Assembly: GCF_027594825.1 (NCBI RefSeq)
Contig: NZ_CP088930.1
Span: 2,293,019-2,357,018, forward strand
Length of the DNA: 64,000 nucleotides
Source of the DNA: Serratia liquefaciens
GTDB taxonomy: Bacteria; Pseudomonadota; Gammaproteobacteria; Enterobacterales; Enterobacteriaceae
Reading direction: 5' to 3'
Shown here: positions 37,408 to 46,060 of the stretch, in pieces
How the letters are laid out: every line of letters begins with the position of its first letter
Numbering within the stretch: position 1 is the stretch's first letter
Program-made: the position numbers and the translations under genes
The notes under the pieces: generated by a model
Told to the model about the DNA's origin: nothing
The model's database searches: none
What the model saw: the letters and a program-made list of their open reading frames with translations, nothing else

Positions 37408-37719
37408 ATGCATATAATTTCAAGGGAACCGTTCAACGAGGCCGCTCTCCGCTACCCCAACGAAGCAGCCTCTCTCAACACAATCTACAAAACGCTGCGC
37501 CGAGGGACGTTCCATACACCGGAAGAATTAAAATCCCTTTTCCCTAGCCTGGACCGAATGAAGTACAAAGCAAAATGGTGGGTCATTGATGTCGGAGGAA
37601 ATCATCTCAGGATCTTATTCTTTGCCAACTTTGATACCCAGAAAATATTTGTTAAACAGATAGTGACTCACGCAGAGTACGACAGATTACTGCAGCAGTA
37701 CCGGAGGAACCCAAAATGA
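37408..37719 (+). CDS. higB: HigB, type II mRNA-interferase toxin
   Basis: RelE-superfamily ribosome-dependent mRNA interferase. 103 residues from ATG 37408, which has GGGAG 5 nt upstream; the in-frame start at 37393 has none. Resembles E. coli HigB (YgjN) over its length: FPSLDRMKYKAKWWVIDVGG, NHLRILFF, and the C-terminal basic THAEYDRLLQQYRR. Toxin-first order and ATGA overlap with higA are typical of hig loci. The region is more AT-rich than its neighbours. Confidence 0.9.
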   Translation: MHIISREPFNEAALRYPNEAASLNTIYKTLRRGTFHTPEELKSLFPSLDRMKYKAKWWVIDVGGNHLRILFFANFDTQKIFVKQIVTHAEYDRLLQQYRRNPK

Positions 37720-38138
37720 TCACCGATGCGCTTAAGGCCACCCATGAGCTGTTGCGCGCCATTCCCTTATTAGGTGGCAGCACCTCGCCGCAGGATTACC
37801 GTGATGCTCTGGCGTTAGTGGAACACCTGCTTGAAACCGACGAGCGCCACCCGCTGATTGACGTTCTGGCAGCCAAGATCGCCGAGTATGAAGATAACAG
37901 CCCTGATTTTGCGGAGTTCAATCAGCGCATCGCACAGCTACCGCAAGGCGTAGCCGCGCTCAGCGTACTGATGGAGCAATACGGTCTCAGCCAAAGCGAC
38001 TTCGAAAACGAGATCGGCAAAAAGTCACTGGTGAGCCAAATTCTAAGCGGAAAGCGATCGCTGACCATCCCCCATATCATGGCGCTGGCAAAACGTTTCA
38101 ACCTGCCGCCGGCCTTGTTCTTGCCAGAAACCCGTTAG
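37716..38138 (+). CDS. higA: HigA, antitoxin with XRE-type helix-turn-helix
   Basis: Neutralises HigB and represses the operon. 140 residues, like E. coli HigA (YgjM, 138). An acidic helical N-terminal domain (about 1-80) precedes a C-terminal HTH (LMEQYGLSQSDFENEIGKKSLVSQ..., about 90-135). Translationally coupled to higB. Convergent with the PRD regulator gene. Confidence 0.92.
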   Translation: MITDALKATHELLRAIPLLGGSTSPQDYRDALALVEHLLETDERHPLIDVLAAKIAEYEDNSPDFAEFNQRIAQLPQGVAALSVLMEQYGLSQSDFENEIGKKSLVSQILSGKRSLTIPHIMALAKRFNLPPALFLPETR

Positions 38139-38153
38139 GGAGGGATCCCAGTC

Positions 38154-40070
38154 CTAGATCCGGCTCAAGCAGTCCAGCGCCACCGCCTTGAAGCTGTCGA
38201 AGTTGTCGCTGCCCAACAGGCGGCTCATTGAGCGTTCACGTACAAAGGTGACGAACAGTTCGTAAATTGCCATCGCTTCTTCGTAATCACTTTTGCTGAT
38301 CGCCAACAGGAAGATCACGTGGGCGATTTCTCCCTCTCCCCAGACCACGCCCTGCGGCGCCAGCAGCGTCACCACCACGGTTTTCTTCGCCAACAGGCCC
38401 AGCGAGTGCGGCAGTGCAATCCCTTCTCCCAGCAACGTGGAAACAATCGCCTCACGTTCCACAACCGATGGATAGAAATCATCGCCAACGTAGCCTTCAC
38501 TCTCCAGTTGGCTGCACACTTTCTGGAACAATTGCGCCTGAGTCAGCGGCTCGTTCACCACCATAAAATGCTCGGCGTCGAAAAATTTCTCCAGCATGTA
38601 GGGCTTGGTGCGATCCACCAGCACCAGCTTACCCAGCTGTTCGAGCTGGTATTCGGTCGGGAACGGCGACATCACCACCACCGGTTTGTTCTTTTCGCTG
38701 ACCCGCGCGTTGGAAATGACAAAGTCTTCGTCGATATGATTGAGTACCTCGTAATCGCGTAGCGAAACGATGCGCGTCATCACCAACTGCGGGTATTTGC
38801 GCGCAATTTGCGCCTGGATCATCCGGACCGTCGAGTTGCCGGTATCGCAGACCAACATCACCTGCGGGTGGCGTTCGTAGCCGATGTTGTAATGCCGCTC
38901 CAGGCCAACGCCAATGTGCAGCACCAAATAGCCGATCTCGTTTTCACTCAGGGTGTAAGGCGTGTATTTTCCCCAGCTCGATACGGCCGCCAGCGTTACG
39001 TCGTAGGCCATCGGGTAGTGCTGCTTGATGTTCGCCAACAGGGGATTGGGGATATTAATCTGGTATTTCACCCGGGTGATCATGGTTTTGATGTGGGTGA
39101 GCAGATCGGCCCGCAGCTGTTTGTCCCCCTGCAGGTTGTAGTTATAGTGCGAATTGATATACGACAGGATGTAATCCACCAGCGCCTCTTCATCGTCGGC
39201 GTTGATCTCGGTCGGCTGCACCTCCTGCACGCGACGCGCGGCGATATTGACCCGCAGATAAGCCTCCTCCGCCACCGAGACCTCTTTGCCGCTGGCTTTG
39301 CGTAACTCCCCGGCTAACCAGGTAGAGGCCTTGCGCACCGCGTCATCACCGTCCTCAACGTCAAAGTCCGGCAGCGGATAGCCGTCGGTAATGCGCCGCA
39401 GTGCCACCGCACAGTAGAAAATCAGGTACTGCTCACCCTCGTCGGTCAGACGAATAGCGTATTGCGACAGCAGCGGATGCAGCAGCCCGGCAAAGGTCGC
39501 CACCTGCGGTTGCCGCAGGATCTCATTGTTAAGCAACGGGTTCTCGGCGTCGGCCAAATGCAGTTGGAATAACAAGTCGGTCAGACAGGCACGGATCGCC
39601 ATCTCCGAACCGAACAGCTTCATGCCGTAGCGCGGCTTGGTCTCGATGGTCAACTGATAGTGCGCCAGGCGCTCCCTCACCTCAGCCATGTCGTTTTGCA
39701 GCGTGCCGCGGCTGACAAACCATTCGTCGGCTAAATCTTCCAGCTTCAGAGAAAAGGCTGAGGTCAAAAAACGAACCAGCAGATAGTGCACCCGCTCCTG
39801 TGCGCTGCGCGGCGTAGCGTGCTTTTTACGCTCCTGATGCTGCAGGGCGCTGAACAACCTGGCGTCATCCACCTGCAGGCGATAGCCCGCCCCGCGGCTA
39901 TGCACAAAGTGCGCACCATACTTTTCCAAAATATCGTTCAGCGCGGTGATGTCAGCGCGTACGGTTCGGGTGGACACAGCGAAGCGCTTCGCCAACTCAT
40001 CCTGAGGCAAGGTTTCGGACTGCAAAGCATCAAACAGATAGGCCAAACGCGGGTAGGGAAATCGCACCAT
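38154..40070 (-). CDS. PRD-containing transcriptional regulator with EIIB and EIIA domains
   Basis: PTS-controlled DNA-binding regulator of the MtlR/LicR type, not an RNA-binding antiterminator: the N-terminus is an HTH (about 5-60) with a second Mga-like HTH (85-165), rather than a CAT RNA-binding domain. Two PRD domains follow (about 180-290 and 295-400); the second keeps His336 and His395, while the first lacks clear paired histidines. An EIIB-Gat-like domain has Cys408 (VCDTGNST), and the C-terminal EIIA domain has His555 (ALPHSLG). 638 residues. Directly downstream of the lactonase gene and in the same direction as the DUF4310-4312 operon, which it may control. Confidence 0.88.
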   Translation of the reverse strand: MVRFPYPRLAYLFDALQSETLPQDELAKRFAVSTRTVRADITALNDILEKYGAHFVHSRGAGYRLQVDDARLFSALQHQERKKHATPRSAQERVHYLLVRFLTSAFSLKLEDLADEWFVSRGTLQNDMAEVRERLAHYQLTIETKPRYGMKLFGSEMAIRACLTDLLFQLHLADAENPLLNNEILRQPQVATFAGLLHPLLSQYAIRLTDEGEQYLIFYCAVALRRITDGYPLPDFDVEDGDDAVRKASTWLAGELRKASGKEVSVAEEAYLRVNIAARRVQEVQPTEINADDEEALVDYILSYINSHYNYNLQGDKQLRADLLTHIKTMITRVKYQINIPNPLLANIKQHYPMAYDVTLAAVSSWGKYTPYTLSENEIGYLVLHIGVGLERHYNIGYERHPQVMLVCDTGNSTVRMIQAQIARKYPQLVMTRIVSLRDYEVLNHIDEDFVISNARVSEKNKPVVVMSPFPTEYQLEQLGKLVLVDRTKPYMLEKFFDAEHFMVVNEPLTQAQLFQKVCSQLESEGYVGDDFYPSVVEREAIVSTLLGEGIALPHSLGLLAKKTVVVTLLAPQGVVWGEGEIAHVIFLLAISKSDYEEAMAIYELFVTFVRERSMSRLLGSDNFDSFKAVALDCLSRI

Positions 40071-40121
40071 TCTCTTTCCGTCAATTAGAGTGCCCGCCAG
40101 GAGGCTCCGGCGGGCAACAAG

Positions 40122-41339
40122 TTACTTGGCAAGCGGCAAGAACACCATTTGCGAGGGGCTGCCCACTGGCGTATAGCCTTCAACAAAGCTGAGTTTGCCA
40201 CTGGCCTTATCCACGCTGAAGCGGGTGACGTTATCGCTGCGTTGATTCATCGCATACAGATAACGCCCGTCCGGGCTCAGCGTAAGCGATCGCGGGTAAT
40301 CTCCGCGCGTCCAGGTTTCCGCCACCGAATGCAGCTCGCCGCCGCTGCCCACGCTAAACTGCGCAATGCTGTTGTGCAGCCGATTGGCCACGTACAGGTT
40401 TTTGCCATCCTCGCTCAGGACCAGGCCGGCGGCGAAGTTGGTGCCTTTATAATCGGCAGGCAGCGAAGAGACCACGTGCAACTGTTTCAGAGTACCTTTT
40501 TGATTATCAAAACGGTAGCTGGTCAGCGTGGAAGCCTCTTCATTCACCAGCAGCACGGTTTTCCCGTCCGGATGGAACACGAAATGACGCGGCCCGGCGC
40601 CGGCAGAAGATGCCGCGATCCACGGCGGATCGTTCGGCGTTAACTGGCCGCTGGCGTCGTCAAAGCGCCATTGATAAATACGATCCAGCCCCAGATCGGT
40701 AGAGAATACAAACTTGCCGCTCGGATCGCTGGCGATCATATGCGCATGCGGGCCATTGTGATCGCTGATGGCAAAACTCCCCTCCACCGCCGCCTCCGGC
40801 TTGCCGGCCCCTGCCGGCCCTTGCTGTTGCTGCACCGAACTGGCCTTACCCAGCTTGCCGTCGCCCTCAACCGGGAAAACCGCTACGGTGCCGCTGACAT
40901 AGTTTGCCACCAGCAGGTGGCGCCCGTTTGGCGTCAGGAAAAGATAAACCGGCCCCGCCCCCTGCGAATCAACCTGATTGAGCTGGGTCAGGCTGCCGTC
41001 CTTTGGTTGGATGCGGTAAGCGATAATGCCGCCGTGTTGAGTCCCGTTAAAGTCCGCCACTTCACTGGCGACATACAGCGTCTGGCCTTTGGCATCCACG
41101 GTAAGCTGCGCCGGATTCGGCTGGCTGCTGGCCAACGTCCTGGCGCTCAGTGCACCACTGACCGGATCGACCTGCACCCGGTAAACGCCTTCGCCGTTAG
41201 GGTTGTAAGTACCGATATAAGCAAAATGAGATGACGTAGATTTCATTGCATCCTCAGCATGAAGCGCCGGGCTAGCCATTGCCAGCAGCGCCAGAGTGAC
41301 TGCAGTTCGCAGGGTGGAAGAAGTTTGCCAGTTTCGCAT
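40122..41339 (-). CDS. Exported lactonase-family seven-bladed propeller protein
   Basis: Belongs to the YbhE/6-phosphogluconolactonase-type lactonase family, but has a signal peptide (MRNWQTSSTLR, hydrophobic 12-23, cut after LHA), so it would act in the periplasm or outside, not in the pentose phosphate pathway. Repeated propeller blades are recognisable by SPDGRYLYAMN, TPNGRHLLVAN, HPDGKTVLLVN and SEDGKNLYVAN. 405 residues from ATG 41339, which has AGGA upstream. Placed between the DgaF-like aldolase and the PRD regulator, it could hydrolyse an exogenous aldonolactone for the operon; this is inference. Confidence 0.85.
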   Translation of the reverse strand: MRNWQTSSTLRTAVTLALLAMASPALHAEDAMKSTSSHFAYIGTYNPNGEGVYRVQVDPVSGALSARTLASSQPNPAQLTVDAKGQTLYVASEVADFNGTQHGGIIAYRIQPKDGSLTQLNQVDSQGAGPVYLFLTPNGRHLLVANYVSGTVAVFPVEGDGKLGKASSVQQQQGPAGAGKPEAAVEGSFAISDHNGPHAHMIASDPSGKFVFSTDLGLDRIYQWRFDDASGQLTPNDPPWIAASSAGAGPRHFVFHPDGKTVLLVNEEASTLTSYRFDNQKGTLKQLHVVSSLPADYKGTNFAAGLVLSEDGKNLYVANRLHNSIAQFSVGSGGELHSVAETWTRGDYPRSLTLSPDGRYLYAMNQRSDNVTRFSVDKASGKLSFVEGYTPVGSPSQMVFLPLAK

Positions 41340-41354
41340 AGTTATCCTGATGGT

Positions 41355-41460
41355 ATACCCGTCGTCTTTCAAGCCACAGCGTTGTTATCTGCACTCACTC
41401 CCCCCAAAAGTAAACGCCTGGGGATGAATAAGCTGGCCGCCTAGCTGCAATTTGAAAGCC
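41355..41460 (-). repeat. Inverted-repeat intergenic element, copy 2
   Basis: ATACCCGTCGTCTTTCAAG (from 41355) at one end and GCTGCAATTTGAAAGCC (41444-41460) at the other are imperfect inverted repeats; CTCACTCCCCCC and CTGGGGATGAATAAG lie inside. Read on the minus strand it matches copy 1 (29929-30035) over GCTTTCAAxTTGCAGCxAGGCGGC and TCATCCCCAGG, and again over the GACGGGTAT end. It separates the lactonase/regulator pair from the aldolase. Confidence 0.75.
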
Positions 41461-41546
41461 AGAGGGGAAAGATAGTGGCGCGGTGTGCCCGCGCCTGGGG
41501 ATACAGAGCCTGCGCCTCCCTGCCTTACGTCATCCGATAATGCGCT

Positions 41547-42287
41547 TTACCCCACCAGCTTTTTGGTGGTCGCCAGCAGGGCTTTCACGTCCTGTGGGCG
41601 GGTGTTGCCGGTGGCGGAATCGATGATTGAACTGTAGATGTGCGGGATCACGCGCTTCACGCCGGCAGCCAATGCGATCTCGACGATCGGCTCGAAGTTT
41701 TCCAGATCGATACCGCCGGTAGGTTCCAGCATAAAGTCATGCTCGGCACAGGCTTTGGCGACATACTCGTATTCTTCTCTGCATGCCAGTCCGCCCATCG
41801 GGAAATATTTGATTGAGCTGCCGCCCATGTCTTTCAACAAGGCGATGGCGGTTTCCACCGGCACAATGCCGTCCGGCGCGGCAGCGCTCAGCGGCCCCGT
41901 CGAAATCTTCACCCAGCCAACACGGCCGGTTGGCGACACCAGACCGTTCACCACGCTGTCATTCTGGCCCAGCAGCGCACGGCTGGCACCCACACCGGTA
42001 AACACCTGATTGACGTGCTGCGGCTGCACTTTCTGGGAAATCAGACTGACCATCGCCGATTGTTTAGGATCGCCTGCGCCCAGCCCCACCGACAACGCAT
42101 TCTCAATCAGTCGCGCATAGCGCTGCATATCCGCAACTGCACTGTCGACGTCCGGGTAGTTCTTGGAAAGCACCCCCACCAGCACATGCCCTTCTGCCGC
42201 GGCATAAATCTCCTGCGCGTTGTCTTTCGAACCGGCCAACACGTTGAGACACACGCGGTCGCGATAGTAGTTAGGTTGCAGCTTCAT
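41547..42287 (-). CDS. dgaF: DgaF-like 2-dehydro-3-deoxy-6-phosphogluconate aldolase
   Basis: Member of the KDPG-aldolase-like family named after Enterococcus EF_0839, which includes Salmonella DgaF; cleaves KDG-6-phosphate (or a relative) to pyruvate and glyceraldehyde 3-phosphate. 246 residues, TIM-barrel type, with a Lys in SSIKYFPMGGL (Lys160) as probable Schiff-base residue and the phosphate-site region EPTGGIDLENF. Start overlaps the DgaE-like stop (ATGA). It is the last enzyme of the operon. The symbol is given at family level; the exact substrate is not proven. Confidence 0.85.
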   Translation of the reverse strand: MKLQPNYYRDRVCLNVLAGSKDNAQEIYAAAEGHVLVGVLSKNYPDVDSAVADMQRYARLIENALSVGLGAGDPKQSAMVSLISQKVQPQHVNQVFTGVGASRALLGQNDSVVNGLVSPTGRVGWVKISTGPLSAAAPDGIVPVETAIALLKDMGGSSIKYFPMGGLACREEYEYVAKACAEHDFMLEPTGGIDLENFEPIVEIALAAGVKRVIPHIYSSIIDSATGNTRPQDVKALLATTKKLVG

Positions 42288-43402
42288 GCTTGTTTCTCCT
42301 TGAACAGATTTTTAATGCAGGTGAAAACGGTCATCAGCTGTTGCTGGTCAACGCTGCGCACGTCCACTTCAATCTTGCCTTCGTTAGCTTTATAACCGCG
42401 GAAGTAGATGGCGATCTCGCCGGTTTTCAGCGCCTGCACGATGTCGTAGGTCGACCATCCCAGCACCGCTTCGTCGAACGTGATTTCTGCCCGTGCAATA
42501 TCACGCCCGGCGCTGTCCCAGACGGTTTTGGCGCTGATACCGGCCAGGGTGTTCAGACTGTCGATAAACGGCGTCATTCTTTCCACCATCTGCTGTCCGG
42601 TGGTTTTCTCCAGCCGCAGGTAGCTTTCGATCGCCTGCGTCAGGCCGAGGATGCCCTCTTTACCGACCTTCATCGCCCGGCCAATACCGCCGGTTTGCAG
42701 CTTCACCCATTCAACGTACTGTTTCCTGCCAATCACCAGACCGCTGGTGGGGCCTTCGATGGCCTTGGCGCCGCTGTAAACCACCAGATCGGCTCCCATC
42801 TGGTAGTAGCACAGCAGATCTTCTTCCGCCGCGGCATCGACGATCAGCGGCAGGTTATGTTTGCGCGCCACCACCACCGCCTGCTCAACGGAAAGTATGC
42901 TTTTCTGCACGCAGTGGTGTGACTTGATATAGAGAATCGCCGCCGTTTGCGGCGTTATGCAGGCCTCTAGCTGCTCGGCAGAACACTCGTTGGCGTAACC
43001 GGCTTCAACCACCTTCCCCCCGCCCAGCGCCACCATGGTATCGACCGGGGCACCAAAGTTGACATTATGGCCACGCGGCAACACGATTTCGCGTGGAACG
43101 GTAATAGGCGCGGAGTGCAGGTTCACCAACAGGTTGGCGTTGTCTCTGACGATCAGCGCCGCCACTGACTGGGCGATGCCCGCCGAGGCGCAGGAAACTA
43201 CCACCGCGTTTTCGACATTCAGCAGGTTGGCGATGTAAGCGCCGGTCTTGTCGACCAGATCCTTGATTTCGAAGTAGTGGTTCATGCCGTAATCCACGGC
43301 GTCGATAACGTCCTGGCGCGGCGTGGACACGCCGAGTGCAGTCATGCGACCTGAAGTGTTGATGACCTGTTTTAAATTATATTTTTCATAAATCGAAGAC
43401 AT
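42284..43402 (-). CDS. dgaE: DgaE-like PLP-dependent ammonia lyase (SelA-related)
   Basis: SelA-related PLP enzyme. The characterised relative, Salmonella DgaE, eliminates ammonia from D-glucosaminate 6-phosphate to give 2-keto-3-deoxygluconate 6-phosphate. 372 residues from ATG 43402, preceded by AAGGGAAA. The PLP lysine is Lys213 in VVYSGAKAIEGPTSG, with Asp199 (LIVDAAAEED) positioned to contact the pyridine nitrogen. It overlaps the amidohydrolase gene by 17 bp and the aldolase by 4 bp, so the three enzymes are translationally linked. The symbol is family-level. Confidence 0.87.
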   Translation of the reverse strand: MSSIYEKYNLKQVINTSGRMTALGVSTPRQDVIDAVDYGMNHYFEIKDLVDKTGAYIANLLNVENAVVVSCASAGIAQSVAALIVRDNANLLVNLHSAPITVPREIVLPRGHNVNFGAPVDTMVALGGGKVVEAGYANECSAEQLEACITPQTAAILYIKSHHCVQKSILSVEQAVVVARKHNLPLIVDAAAEEDLLCYYQMGADLVVYSGAKAIEGPTSGLVIGRKQYVEWVKLQTGGIGRAMKVGKEGILGLTQAIESYLRLEKTTGQQMVERMTPFIDSLNTLAGISAKTVWDSAGRDIARAEITFDEAVLGWSTYDIVQALKTGEIAIYFRGYKANEGKIEVDVRSVDQQQLMTVFTCIKNLFKEKQA

Positions 43403-44525
43403 GAGCGGCTTTCCCTTCATCGGTTAATAGGATTTCCCCGGCCACCACGGCAGCCAACGGAACCAGCAATTGTTGACCCTCGGCCGACTGCCCTTCTGAA
43501 TCGGCGAACACCTGTGGCCCCTGACGGAGCTCGAACAGCGTGAAATCGGCATCGCAACCCGGTTCCAGCCGCCCCTTATGGGACAGGTGCAGCGCCGAGG
43601 CGGCATTTTCCGTCACGCAGGCAATCACCTGCGGCAGCGACAGCCCCACGCTGAAGAATTTGGACATCACCGTCGCCAGGCTGTGTACCGGCCCGGCCAT
43701 TCGGTTGCGACAGTAGATATCGGAGCTGATGGTATGCGGCAAAATGCCGAGCGCTATCGCCTGCCGTGCCACCTCGAAGCTGAAGCTGGCGGTGCCGTGG
43801 CCAACATCCAGCAAGACGCCGCGCTTTAGCGCGCGCTGGATAGACTCACGCAGTGTGCCCGCCGGTGTCAGAATGCGATTCGGTTTACCGTTGTAGCAGT
43901 GAGTGATAATGTCGCCACGGGTCAGCAGATCGGCGATTTCATCCAGATCCGGCGGGTTATTACCGATATGCACCATCAGTGGCAACAGGTTATTTTCTTG
44001 CTGGATCTCTTTGGCCAATACCAGCGGTCGAATGCCGTTCTGGCCGACCACGCTGCTGCTCATGCGCGCCTTGATGCCGATGACAAAACCGGCATGTTTG
44101 TCGATCGCCCGGCTGACTTTCTGCTTATCGATGTCTGCCAAATCAGCCAGTTCGTTCTGACGCAGCAGGCCAATGCGCGAAATATTCAGGAAGGCGAAAA
44201 CGTTGGTTTTGGTGCTGCGCGTCAGCGTATAAAACGCATCCACGTCGTCGGTGCCGGTACTGCCGGCATCCACCACCGTGGTGACGCCACAGGCCGTGCC
44301 GACCAAGTCCGGTTCGTCATGGTAAATCGGCGAAGAGGGGTAGCAGTGCACGTGGGAGTCGATCCAGCCGGCGCTCAGGCGGCAGTTGCCCGCCAGATCC
44401 AGGTTCCGATGGGCGTGGACGTCGTCGGCCAACTGCCCCACCTCGGCAATCTTGCCGTCCTTGACCGCCAGATCCACCAGCCGATCATCCGCCAGCCTGG
44501 CGCGTCTGATTACTAAGTCATACAT
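43386..44525 (-). CDS. Amidohydrolase/deacetylase-family metalloenzyme (EF_0837 type)
   Basis: Amidohydrolase-superfamily enzyme with a complete binuclear metal site: His58 and His60 (DSHVH), probable carboxylated Lys152 (GIKARMSS), His186 (LMVHIGNN), His209 (IITHCYNG) and catalytic Asp269 (ISSDIYC). 379 residues, TIM barrel flanked by the usual beta-sandwich termini. Members have been annotated as dihydroorotase-like, but this subfamily travels with the DgaE/DgaF enzymes, so it probably removes an N-acyl or N-carbamoyl group from an amino sugar acid. Substrate unproven. Confidence 0.85.
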   Translation of the reverse strand: MYDLVIRRARLADDRLVDLAVKDGKIAEVGQLADDVHAHRNLDLAGNCRLSAGWIDSHVHCYPSSPIYHDEPDLVGTACGVTTVVDAGSTGTDDVDAFYTLTRSTKTNVFAFLNISRIGLLRQNELADLADIDKQKVSRAIDKHAGFVIGIKARMSSSVVGQNGIRPLVLAKEIQQENNLLPLMVHIGNNPPDLDEIADLLTRGDIITHCYNGKPNRILTPAGTLRESIQRALKRGVLLDVGHGTASFSFEVARQAIALGILPHTISSDIYCRNRMAGPVHSLATVMSKFFSVGLSLPQVIACVTENAASALHLSHKGRLEPGCDADFTLFELRQGPQVFADSEGQSAEGQQLLVPLAAVVAGEILLTDEGKAAHVFDL

Positions 44526-44591
44526 ACCGCATTACTCCTTTTCCTGCCTGAGGACGGCACCGCGTACCGTCCTCAGCAATCACGCTCGTGA

Positions 44592-45242
44592 TTAAACGAT
44601 AGCTACCGGGAAAATGGCCCCTAACAGCATCGCACCGAGGATCGCCCCACCGGTAATCGGCTTATTCCAGATATAGAACAGCAAGGCGCCAAGCAGCGAG
44701 CCGATACCGATCGGAATGGAAGCGGTCATCGCCGACAAGATGATCAACGGCCCCAGGAAACGCCCCGAAGAGTTACCGGCGCCCATCATCACGTCCGCCC
44801 CGTAGGTGGAGTTGCTCTGATTGATGGTAAATTTACGCGCCAAAATGATCAGGTAGCCAATCGCCAGGCCAATCACCAGGCCGGTCACCAGCGAGGCGGC
44901 GAAGTTAGCGACCGGGAAGATGATCCCCGCCCCCAGCAGCAGCGCCGGAACCCCCAGCCCCACGCCGGTCTGGATCGCACCGCCGATGTCCAGGATCCCC
45001 ACCAGCGAACCTTCAATGATGCGCGCAAACAGGAAGCTGGCGCCGAAGGCCGCCACGGCACCGTAAACGCCGGTGTCCATTCCCGCACGCAGCATGGAAA
45101 CGAAGGCGACTTCGTTAAACGCGCCAATGCCATACAGGTAGTACATGTGCGTCCCGGCGAACACGCCGGAGGAGAGCAGGCCAACAAAAATCGGGAATGA
45201 CCAGTCGGCATACCAGAAGCCTTTTTGGGTTTGTTCTTCCAT
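44592..45242 (-). CDS. DUF4310 integral membrane protein
   Basis: 216 residues, mostly hydrophobic, with about six membrane segments and many Gly-rich stretches (GVGLGVPALLLGAGIIFP, PIGIGSLLGALLFYIWNK). I recognise it as the DUF4310 family (EF_0833 type), found next to DUF4311, DUF4312 and SFCGS proteins in distant bacteria; no function is established. AAGGAG ribosome-binding site. It lies 11 bp after the DUF4311 gene and is the probable second half of a membrane complex. Confidence 0.82.
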   Translation of the reverse strand: MEEQTQKGFWYADWSFPIFVGLLSSGVFAGTHMYYLYGIGAFNEVAFVSMLRAGMDTGVYGAVAAFGASFLFARIIEGSLVGILDIGGAIQTGVGLGVPALLLGAGIIFPVANFAASLVTGLVIGLAIGYLIILARKFTINQSNSTYGADVMMGAGNSSGRFLGPLIILSAMTASIPIGIGSLLGALLFYIWNKPITGGAILGAMLLGAIFPVAIV

Positions 45243-45253
45243 TTTCCAGCTCC

Positions 45254-46030
45254 TTATTTACCGCTCAGGGTGTTGTGAATGGCGTCCAACCAACCCGGCA
45301 CGCCGAGGCTGAAGGACTCGAGGACTTTCATGTCAAAGCCGCGGAAGAACCCGCTCAGCACGAACAGCAGCACGATCACCGCCATCATGATCTTGGTGAT
45401 TTTGTTCCAGCCGCTCTCTTCCACGCCTTTACCGATCAGGATGCCCAGCACCAGACCCGGTACGGCGTTGCCCATGATCAGCTGCGCCAGGCCGCCGAAG
45501 ATGGTGCCCCAGAAGCCGGAACGGCGTCCGGCGTCGATCGCCGCCAGCCAGAAGATCACCGGCATCACGGTATTCACCAGCAAGTTCGCTGCCGGCACCA
45601 GCACCTTGATCGCCGTCACCTGCAATGCGGCAGGCACGGCGGAAGCCGTGGTATTCAGGAAGGCCACAACCAGCATGCCGATGATGCCGCAGGCGATAGC
45701 CATTTTTTTCGGATCGTGCAGCGTTTGCGCCAGGTTGCGATTTTTAACCATCAACGCAGCCGCGCCCCAGTGTGGAATAATGCGGTGGTCAACGTCCTGC
45801 GTGAAGGCCCCTGCCGCCACTGAAGACGCCCAGGCGTTGAAGAAGAAGCCCAGACCGAATGAGAAGTGGGAAGCCGGATCGCCCTCGCAGGAGTTCAGCT
45901 CGCCCAGGGTGCGGAAAGCCCCCATGCCCTGTGTCGTCGGAGCATGGAACATACGTGCAGCGCCGGCCCCTACGCCAACCCCCACCAGTCCGCCGATAAT
46001 AAGCGACTTAAATAAGATGATTAAAAACAT
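45254..46030 (-). CDS. DUF4311 integral membrane protein
   Basis: 258 residues with about six to seven membrane segments. The N-terminal helix begins at residue 1 (MFLIILFKSLIIGG); a hydrophilic loop follows, with the distinctive ELNSCEGDPASHFSFG and DVDHRIIPHWGAA segments rich in polar/charged residues and His, which are candidates for substrate or phosphate handling. Family DUF4311 (EF_0832 type). Always seen with DUF4310 in my recollection. Function not established; a permease subunit is the simplest idea. Confidence 0.82.
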   Translation of the reverse strand: MFLIILFKSLIIGGLVGVGVGAGAARMFHAPTTQGMGAFRTLGELNSCEGDPASHFSFGLGFFFNAWASSVAAGAFTQDVDHRIIPHWGAAALMVKNRNLAQTLHDPKKMAIACGIIGMLVVAFLNTTASAVPAALQVTAIKVLVPAANLLVNTVMPVIFWLAAIDAGRRSGFWGTIFGGLAQLIMGNAVPGLVLGILIGKGVEESGWNKITKIMMAVIVLLFVLSGFFRGFDMKVLESFSLGVPGWLDAIHNTLSGK

Positions 46031-46060
46031 CAGTATACCCTTTGATTTATGCTAACGTTT

